From Bacteroidia bacterium (GTDB taxonomy: Bacteria; Bacteroidota; Bacteroidia; Bacteroidales; Azobacteroidaceae): 11,173 nt of DNA. The position numbers and the translations under genes were made by a program. The DNA lies in contig BNXB01000042.1 in NCBI GenBank assembly GCA_025999255.1, forward strand, positions 1-11,173, given 5' to 3'. The notes under the pieces are model-generated. The model did no database searches. It saw only the letters and a program-made list of their open reading frames with translations, and was not told the DNA's origin. Positions 7,493 to 11,173 of this stretch are shown here, piece by piece (the first letter of the stretch is position 1; each line of letters begins with the position of its first letter).

Positions 7493-7897
7493 ATGAAAAT
7501 TAAATCTTATTTATCATTTAATGGCAATGCTGAAAAAGCGCTGAATTTTTATGCCGGTGTGTTTAATGGAACTGTCGGAGAGATCTATCGTTATGGAAAT
7601 TATGAGGATATTACTGTCGGTGATAATTACAAAGACAAGATAATCCACTCCGATCTTCATTTTAATGGCTGTATCATCAGTATGGCAGATACTATGCCGG
7701 GCACAAAAGCTGATTTTGGTTCTCTGGGGCATACAATTACCGTATTTTGTGATACAGAACAACAGCTTAAAGAGATATATGGAAAATTATCTGAAGGTGG
7801 ACAAATAAAATGCGAACTTTGTCAACCATGCTATGCTAAACTATATGCCGAAATTGAAGATAAATTTGGCGTACTTTGGGCATTGATTATAGAATAA
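7493..7897 (+). CDS. VOC-superfamily (PhnB/glyoxalase-like) protein
   Basis: 134-aa protein of the vicinal oxygen chelate superfamily, PhnB-like branch. The N-terminal SYLSFNGNAEKALNFYAGVFNGTV (5-28) is the standard strand-helix opening, followed by IIHSDLHFNGCIISMADTMP (51-70) and a C-terminal DKFGVLWALI (123-132). Possible metal or ligand positions are H52, H56 and E120. Many members are annotated as bleomycin-resistance or glyoxalase relatives, but most PhnB-like proteins have no proven reaction, so the substrate is unknown. Where relatives commonly have a Trp/Gly-containing loop (W-G-A before the last strand), this protein has CELCQPC (C107, C110, C113), which is unusual. It is the first gene of the cassette, with the WYL regulator starting 4 nt after its stop. 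I infer a small-molecule or stress-related role under control of that regulator. Confidence 0.88.
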   Translation: MKIKSYLSFNGNAEKALNFYAGVFNGTVGEIYRYGNYEDITVGDNYKDKIIHSDLHFNGCIISMADTMPGTKADFGSLGHTITVFCDTEQQLKEIYGKLSEGGQIKCELCQPCYAKLYAEIEDKFGVLWALIIE

Positions 7898-7901
7898 CAG
7901 A

Positions 7902-8846
7902 GTGAATAAAGACTTGAACCGACTCGACCGCATATCAGCATTACTGGTGCAGTTACAATCCCGTCCGGTTGTAAAATCTTCTGAAATGGCAGAACGTTTC
8001 GGGGTAAGCCTGCGTACCATTTATCGTGATATGCGTACCCTGTCGGAAGCCAGGGTGCCTATATGCGGTAATTCTGGAGTCGGTTACTCTTTAGTTGAAG
8101 GTTACAGGTTACCTTCACTCATGTTCACCAAAGAAGAAGCGATGGCTTTCCTTACTGCCGAAAAGATTATCGAGCAGCTTACCGACGCCCAGAACAGTAA
8201 CTATTTTCGTCAGGGGATGGATAAAATTCGTGCCGCATTGCGAGCTGTCGATAAGAAATATCTCCACGATATGGACGATACTATTGCGGTGTATAAAAGC
8301 CGGAATACACGTGAAAGTTTGCCTAATATACTGCAAATGATATTAAGCAGTATAAACGATAAGTTGATTGTAGAAATTGACTATACCAATGGCGATGAAA
8401 ATAAGAGTAAGAGAGCATTGGAAGCAGTCGGTATCACTTATTCGCATCCACGTTGGTATCTTTCGGCTTGGTGTCACTTGCGGGAAGAGTACCGGATGTT
8501 CAGGATCGATCGCATCAGCAATATAAAAACAACGGCCGATAAACATACCAAAAATCATCCGCCGTTGGAGTCGCTTCTTGGATGTGATGATCCTCAATGC
8601 CTTACAGAAGTTGTTCTACATACAAGCAAAGAGGTGTCCAGACACTATGCTGATAAGTGTTATTTTATGGGATTGACCGAAGAAAAAGAGCTTGAGAATG
8701 GACTTATAAAGCAAACATATATGGCATATTCTCTCGAACCGTTAGCGCGGTGGGTACTTGCAAATGCCGATACAACATCGGTAATAAGTCCTGCTACGGA
8801 AATAAAAGATATTATCAAACAAATAATTAAAAAAATAGATTTATGA
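7902..8846 (+). CDS. YafY-type HTH-WYL transcriptional regulator
   Basis: 314-aa regulator with the classic layout. An N-terminal winged HTH occupies residues 1-60 (RLDRISALLVQLQ, then SSEMAERFGVSLRTIYRDMR with the recognition helix, then GVGYSLVEGYRLP). A WYL domain covers about 150-225, with HPRWYLSAWCHLREEYRMFRIDRI; WYL is at 185-187 and the basic RxFRxDR part at 199-204. A C-terminal WCX extension follows (LEPLARWVLANAD). WYL domains sense small ligands or nucleic acid and usually make the protein a repressor or activator of neighbouring genes. The start is GTG at 7902, 4 nt after the VOC stop. The only in-frame alternative is further in and would cut into the HTH. The stop TGA overlaps the ATG of the following micro-ORF (ATGA). 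It probably controls this operon, perhaps through the inverted repeat at 7429-7444. Confidence 0.93.
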   Translation: MNKDLNRLDRISALLVQLQSRPVVKSSEMAERFGVSLRTIYRDMRTLSEARVPICGNSGVGYSLVEGYRLPSLMFTKEEAMAFLTAEKIIEQLTDAQNSNYFRQGMDKIRAALRAVDKKYLHDMDDTIAVYKSRNTRESLPNILQMILSSINDKLIVEIDYTNGDENKSKRALEAVGITYSHPRWYLSAWCHLREEYRMFRIDRISNIKTTADKHTKNHPPLESLLGCDDPQCLTEVVLHTSKEVSRHYADKCYFMGLTEEKELENGLIKQTYMAYSLEPLARWVLANADTTSVISPATEIKDIIKQIIKKIDL

Positions 8847-8941
8847 AACAAGTCATGAAACAAGCTTCACCAAAAAATTATGACAATGATGAAGATGGCG
8901 AGTTCCATACGACCATTAAAAAACAAATTATTGACGTATGA
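8843..8941 (+). CDS. 32-aa micro-ORF linked by ATGA overlaps on both sides
   Basis: ATG at 8843 overlaps the WYL stop (ATGA) and the TGA at 8939-8941 overlaps the next ATG (8938) in the same way. The product is 32 aa, with a basic N terminus (MKQVMKQASPKNY), an acidic centre (DNDEDGEFH) and a closing TTIKKQIIDV. It has no signal or membrane segment. I recognise no family. The two overlaps would let ribosomes pass from the regulator to the GyrI-like gene by termination-reinitiation. It may therefore be a true peptide, a coupling leader, or the tail of a gene that lost its body. It fills the whole gap between its neighbours. Confidence 0.5.
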   Translation: MKQVMKQASPKNYDNDEDGEFHTTIKKQIIDV

Positions 8942-9411
8942 AAATTTTAAGTATAGAGATTAAAAATCTCGAACCAATCAACACAATTGCAATTTCACAT
9001 ACGGGTGATTATTCGGGTATCGGAGGTGTATTTGAAAAACTTGCCGCGTGGGCAGGAGCAAACAACCTTTGGACTGCTACTCCCAGGATGGCAGGTGTTT
9101 ATCATGACGATCCCATGCATACTCCAGTTGAAAAATTACGTTCGGAGGCTTGTCTGGAAAATATTTCAGGTATTGAGCCGGGTGAAGGCATGCAACGCTA
9201 TACTATAACGGGAGGTAAATATTTCGTAATGCAGGTAGAAGTTACAATGTCAGAATATAGTAAGGCATGGAAAAATGCATATGTGGCCTTTAATGAGAAG
9301 AGACATGAGTACGATCTACGAGATCACTATGAGTTATATGTGAGTTGTGCCGGCGATACACAAAATCCCGACGCTCCTTGGATAGTAGAATTATGTATTC
9401 CTGTAAAATAA
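8938..9411 (+). CDS. Stand-alone GyrI-like effector-binding (SbmC/GyrI) protein
   Basis: 157-aa protein matching the GyrI-like small-molecule-binding fold, a duplicated SHS2 unit also found as the effector domain of AraC-type regulators such as Rob. Signature stretches are ISHTGDYSGIGGVFEKLAAW (19-38), VYHDDPMHTPVEKLRSEACL (54-73), YTITGGKYFVMQVEV (88-102), DHYELY (129-134) and a closing WIVELCIPVK. It has no HTH, so it should bind a ligand or inhibit a partner and not DNA. E. coli GyrI inhibits gyrase and stand-alone members can bind or hydrolyse toxic compounds; which applies here cannot be told. Its ATG overlaps the TGA of the micro-ORF, so it belongs to the VOC/WYL operon. A sensing or detoxification cassette for a xenobiotic is a reasonable inference. 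No terminator is evident after it. Confidence 0.85.
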   Translation: MKILSIEIKNLEPINTIAISHTGDYSGIGGVFEKLAAWAGANNLWTATPRMAGVYHDDPMHTPVEKLRSEACLENISGIEPGEGMQRYTITGGKYFVMQVEVTMSEYSKAWKNAYVAFNEKRHEYDLRDHYELYVSCAGDTQNPDAPWIVELCIPVK

Positions 9412-9511
9412 TATCAATTTTTGAAGTGTCAAAGATTAAAGAAATCGGAGCATTGGTGATAAAGAACACCGGCAATATCTACTATTGCCAATGAAAACGC
9501 CAACAACCTGA

Positions 9512-9655
9512 ATGAATCCTAAAACCGGCCGGGTAAAGGAAACAAAGAAGTTCCCGGAATATCCCGAATTTAACGCCCGTTTGCAGGATATTGAAAGTAA
9601 AGCATTAAATGTATTGCGCAATCTGCAAAATGATGGGATAGTTCCTCCAAACTGA
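9512..9655 (+). pseudogene. 47-codon remnant, possibly the N-terminal part of a tyrosine recombinase
   Basis: ATG at 9512, directly after an in-frame TGA, gives 47 residues: TGRVKETKKFPEYPEFNARL, then QDIESKALNVLRNLQNDGIV and PPN before TGA at 9653-9655. The K/R-rich start and the helix NARLQDIESKALNVLRNL resemble the arm-binding/SAM-like N terminus of Bacteroidetes integrases, though this is a memory-based resemblance only. Recognisable sequence then continues in the +1 phase (next entry), which suggests a frameshifted or rearranged gene. The 100 nt before it (9412-9511) hold only short frames, such as a 22-codon GTG frame 9426-9494 (SKIKEIGALVIKNTGNIYYC) and TIANENANNLNES in a third phase. 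I see nothing convincing there. Confidence 0.35.
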
Positions 9656-9809
9656 AAGATTAACCGGAATTAAAAGACAAACATTTAGTCTGTGGATAAA
9701 AGACGGACTAATGAAATATGATAAAACACATCAAAATTTTGATTTAAGAGAATACGTTATACCAAAACACCAAGCGGTAAGCGTTGAAGCTCAAATACAA
9801 GCAGAATAA
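9642..9809 (+). pseudogene. DNA-binding (MerR/excisionase-like) HTH fragment without a start codon
   Basis: An open frame of 55 codons between a TAG at 9639-9641 and TAA at 9807-9809 encodes QTERLTGIKRQTFSLWIKDG, then LMKYDKTHQNFDLREYVIPK and an AVSVEAQIQAE tail. The pattern of a short helix, RQTFSLWIKDGLM and a hydrophobic wing is that of a winged or excisionase-like helix-turn-helix. There is no ATG, GTG or TTG near its beginning, so it cannot start here. It is in +1 phase relative to the 47-codon frame that ends 13 nt inside it. It could be the end of the same broken gene or part of a second mobile-element gene. It ends beside the terminator at 9811-9833. Confidence 0.35.
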
Positions 9810-9833
9810 AAACCCCTCTGCGTTTGAGGGGTT
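9806..9833 (-). terminator. Intrinsic terminator of the toxin-antitoxin operon
   Basis: AACCCCTC (9811-9818) pairs perfectly with GAGGGGTT (9826-9833) across a 7-nt loop. Read on the - strand the hairpin is followed by TTTTT-A-TT (9812-9804), a proper U tract, and it lies 35 nt after the antitoxin stop. On the + strand the tail is GGCC, so it acts chiefly leftward, though the stem could also stop rightward readthrough. Confidence 0.85.
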
Positions 9834-9867
9834 GGCCTTAGGTTCATAAACTAAGAGGGCGTTAATA

Positions 9868-10170
9868 TTACATTGCAGGGGTTATATTGATTGTAAGTCC
9901 CAGTGCATTGATAACACGATAGTAAGTAGCGACACTCGGAACTATCAATCCTTTTTCAATACGGGAAATATAGGACTTATCAACTCCGATTCTTTTGGCG
10001 AGTTCTCCCTGTGTTATCCGGGCATTCTTACGGGCATCATGTAATATTTGAGCCGTATAAAAAGTGTAGGCCTCTTCGTCGAATTTGGCACGTTTCGGCG
10101 TTCCTGGTTCTCCATACTGAGAATTAAGAACATCGCTGTAATTTCTGATTTTATGGTCGTTTGTCTGCAT
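9868..10170 (-). CDS. XRE-family antitoxin (HigA-like)
   Basis: 100-aa helix-turn-helix protein. The HTH is at residues 52-76: ITQGELAKRIGVDKSYISRIEKG, followed by IVPSVATYYRVINALGLTI, the usual five-helix XRE domain. The N-terminal half (1-45, YSDVLNSQYGEPGTPKRAKF, then DEEAYTFYTAQI) is the segment expected to wrap and neutralise the toxin. As in other type II systems it should bind toxin protein and repress the shared promoter. Its ATG (10168-10170) lies inside the last codons of the toxin gene, a 20-nt overlap that enforces translational coupling with the toxin first (HigBA order). The intrinsic terminator follows the stop. It is intact and in frame. Confidence 0.92.
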   Translation of the reverse strand: MQTNDHKIRNYSDVLNSQYGEPGTPKRAKFDEEAYTFYTAQILHDARKNARITQGELAKRIGVDKSYISRIEKGLIVPSVATYYRVINALGLTINITPAM

Positions 10171-10483
10171 AATAAGCTTCCTTTATCTTTAATGCCTTTT
10201 CTATTTCAGAGACAGGCGTTTTTTGTGATTTCTTTTGGAATCCATTGAATAGTACAACGATTTGCCCCTTATCGAAAATAAAAAATACACGGTAAATATT
10301 GCTGTCATATTTCATTCGGAGTTCGTACAATTCATCCCTTATGTATTTGATGAATTTTGTAGGAACCTTGTCATTTGTTTCAAGCAACGAGATGATATAG
10401 TTTAACTTCAACAATTCTTTGGTTGTCAATGCTGCAATGAACCTCTCGAAGTAACCGCCGTATGTTGTTATTATTCTTTTCAC
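10151..10483 (-). CDS. HigB/Gp49-like type II toxin (RelE superfamily)
   Basis: 110-aa predicted ribosome-dependent mRNA interferase. Conserved segments are TTYGGYFERFIAAL near the start, PTKFIKYIRDELYELR (41-56), NIYRVFFIFDKGQIVVLFNG (62-81), FQKKSQKTP (82-90) and IEKALKIKEAYY. The basic FQKK.QKTP motif holds the residues expected at the active surface of RelE/HigB toxins. Start choice: relatives begin a few residues before the I-T-x-Y element, which fits GTG at 10483. ATG at 10498 would add MYICF. The frame stays open to an ATG at 10648, but those extra 50 residues (hydrophobic, unlike the family, antisense to the transposase start) are probably not translated. It overlaps the antitoxin by 20 nt and lies about 135 bp from an IS110 transposase start. 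The gene looks intact. Confidence 0.88.
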   Translation of the reverse strand: MKRIITTYGGYFERFIAALTTKELLKLNYIISLLETNDKVPTKFIKYIRDELYELRMKYDSNIYRVFFIFDKGQIVVLFNGFQKKSQKTPVSEIEKALKIKEAYYADKRP

Positions 10484-10487
10484 GAAA

Positions 10488-10498
10488 CAAATGTACAT
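10488..10498 (-). promoter_or_regulatory. -7 box TACATTTG with embedded palindrome before the toxin GTG
   Basis: On the - strand TACATTTG (10495-10488) matches TAnnTTTG exactly. The 8-base palindrome ATGTACAT (10491-10498) overlaps it, a good place for an autoregulatory HigA operator. Transcription would begin near 10483, i.e. at the GTG itself, giving a leaderless toxin mRNA. No -33 TTTG is seen (GTGTGG is the nearest), so confidence is limited. Confidence 0.35.
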
Positions 10499-10499
10499 G

Positions 10500-11173
10500 A
10501 TAAAAATGATTTTTCCACACAGACGCATAAAAATGTATCTCAATAGCACTATCAAAGAGAATATCAAGTCCCAGGAATTCATATCTTTCGGATTAAATAA
10601 CCAATTAAAAAGAAAGGAGATGAAAACATGTGGACTTGATGTGCACAAAGATAGTGTATTTTGTGCGATTCATGATGGAAAAACGACAACGGAAGTCAAG
10701 AGTTATCCGACATTAACGAACACTCTCAGGGAGATGGGCGAGTATCTAATGGTCGAGGGAGTAGAAAAGATAGCGATGGAGAGTACGGGTATTTATTGGA
10801 TACCGGTTTGGAACATACTGGAGTCAATGAGTTTTGAATTGATACTGGTAAATCCCTATCTAATCAAACAGATGCCCGGTCGCAAGAGCGATGTGAAAGA
10901 CGCCCAGTGGATAGCGACCCTGCTTAACAAGGGGCTGCTTCGCGGTAGCCTGGTACCCAATGAAACGATCCGTGAATTGCGGTGCTACAGCCGCAAGTAT
11001 GTAAAGCTTCAGGGTCGGATCACCTCCCTGCTTCAGGAGATGGAACGGACGCTGGAGATGTGTAATATCCGCATAACCAGTTTTGTGAGTAACATTTCGG
11101 GCAAAAGCATATCCAAGGTGATAAACGCTGTTATTGAGGGTGAGACCTCTGCGGTAAAGCTGGAGGAACTGGT
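10500..11173 (+). mobile_element. IS110-family insertion sequence, left part (right end outside the window)
   Basis: Defined by the IS110 transposase beginning at 10620. IS110-group elements lack clear terminal inverted repeats, so the left boundary cannot be fixed from sequence; I place it loosely in 10484-10619, between the toxin start and the transposase. Upstream non-coding DNA in this family normally encodes the bridge RNA. The element continues past 11173. Confidence 0.6.
10620..11173 (+). CDS. IS110-family transposase (DEDD recombinase), partial at window end
   Basis: The first 184 residues are present and the rest lies beyond the window. The DEDD (RuvC-like) catalytic acids are visible: D7 in CGLDVHKDS, E54 in AMESTGIYW, and D91/D94 in GRKSDVKDAQWIA. 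Other family marks are LVNPYLIKQMPG (76-87) and LRCYSRKYVKLQGRI. Full-length IS110 enzymes are about 320-420 aa with a C-terminal Tnp_20 domain carrying a catalytic Ser, which is not seen here. In this family target and donor choice is guided by a bridge RNA. The start is ATG at 10620, preceded by GAAAGGAG (10612-10619), a strong Shine-Dalgarno directly abutting the ATG. Such a site is rare in this phylum and tighter than usual. A near -7 box TATCTTTC (10582-10589) could drive it. Base use is more GC-rich than in the neighbouring TA genes. Confidence 0.93.
   Translation, partial: MKTCGLDVHKDSVFCAIHDGKTTTEVKSYPTLTNTLREMGEYLMVEGVEKIAMESTGIYWIPVWNILESMSFELILVNPYLIKQMPGRKSDVKDAQWIATLLNKGLLRGSLVPNETIRELRCYSRKYVKLQGRITSLLQEMERTLEMCNIRITSFVSNISGKSISKVINAVIEGETSAVKLEEL

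Noticed and set aside
8660..8863. - strand frames opposite the WYL gene (8115-8336, 8343-8597, 8660-8863)
   Set aside because: They are shadow frames of a confident HTH-WYL gene, with no motif and no promoter.
10048..10248. + strand 66-codon frame across the toxin/antitoxin overlap
   Set aside because: It lies opposite two recognised genes that form a standard overlapping pair, and its translation has no recognisable features.
7183..10500. tRNA-Ala as an integration site with a duplicated 3' end downstream
   Set aside because: I looked for a repeat of the T-arm/acceptor sequence in the recombinase-like debris and TA region and saw none, so no att pair can be proposed.
1..11173. CRISPR array, phage structural genes or a defence-island core
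   Set aside because: No regularly spaced direct repeats, cas-like genes, restriction-modification genes or phage structural proteins are visible on either strand.

Overview
The window looks like a Bacteroidales chromosome (Bacteroides / Parabacteroides / Dysgonomonas type). The evidence is a Bacteroidetes-style RHS-like surface protein, a small outer-membrane barrel ending in Phe, a reversed HigB/HigA toxin-antitoxin pair, several matches to the Bacteroidetes -7 promoter box TAnnTTTG, near absence of Shine-Dalgarno sites, and a tRNA-Ala without an encoded CCA. The exact genus cannot be read from this stretch.

Layout. (1) 1-3272, + strand: a large secreted RHS/YD-type protein whose usual C-terminal tail is missing. 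It runs directly into the C-terminal HTH domain of an unrelated LuxR-like regulator; I read the join, near 3040-3050, as a recombination scar. (2) 3276-7140, - strand: a compact housekeeping operon in the order ruvC, a 119-aa unknown, an outer-membrane beta-barrel gene, priA. The last two overlap by one base (TGATG). It links Holliday-junction resolution with replication restart. (3) 7163-7308, + strand: tRNA-Ala(GGC) with its own -7 box and a strong intrinsic terminator, divergent from ruvC across only 42 bp. (4) 7429-9411, + strand: a sensing cassette of a VOC/PhnB-like protein, a HTH-WYL regulator, a 32-aa micro-ORF and a stand-alone GyrI-like effector-binding protein. The genes are 4 nt apart or overlap by ATGA, and an inverted repeat just upstream of the promoter box could be the operator. 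(5) 9412-9809, + strand: gene debris, with two short reading frames in different phases. One resembles the N-terminal part of a tyrosine recombinase and the other a DNA-binding helix-turn-helix. (6) 9806-10498, - strand: a HigB-like toxin and XRE antitoxin with a 20-nt overlap, closed by an intrinsic terminator. (7) 10620 to the window end, + strand: the first 184 residues of an IS110-family DEDD transposase, which starts about 135 bp from the toxin start and is cut by the window edge.

Regions 2 and 3 are core genome. Regions 4 to 7 look increasingly accessory, and the right end (recombinase-like debris, TA module, IS110) is a typical mobile-DNA landing zone. I did not find a clearly new multi-gene system. 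The most interesting items are the RHS::HTH join, the ATGA-linked micro-ORF in the WYL/GyrI cassette, the possible leaderless GTG toxin transcript whose promoter box overlaps a palindrome, and the short IS110 left end that may encode a bridge RNA.
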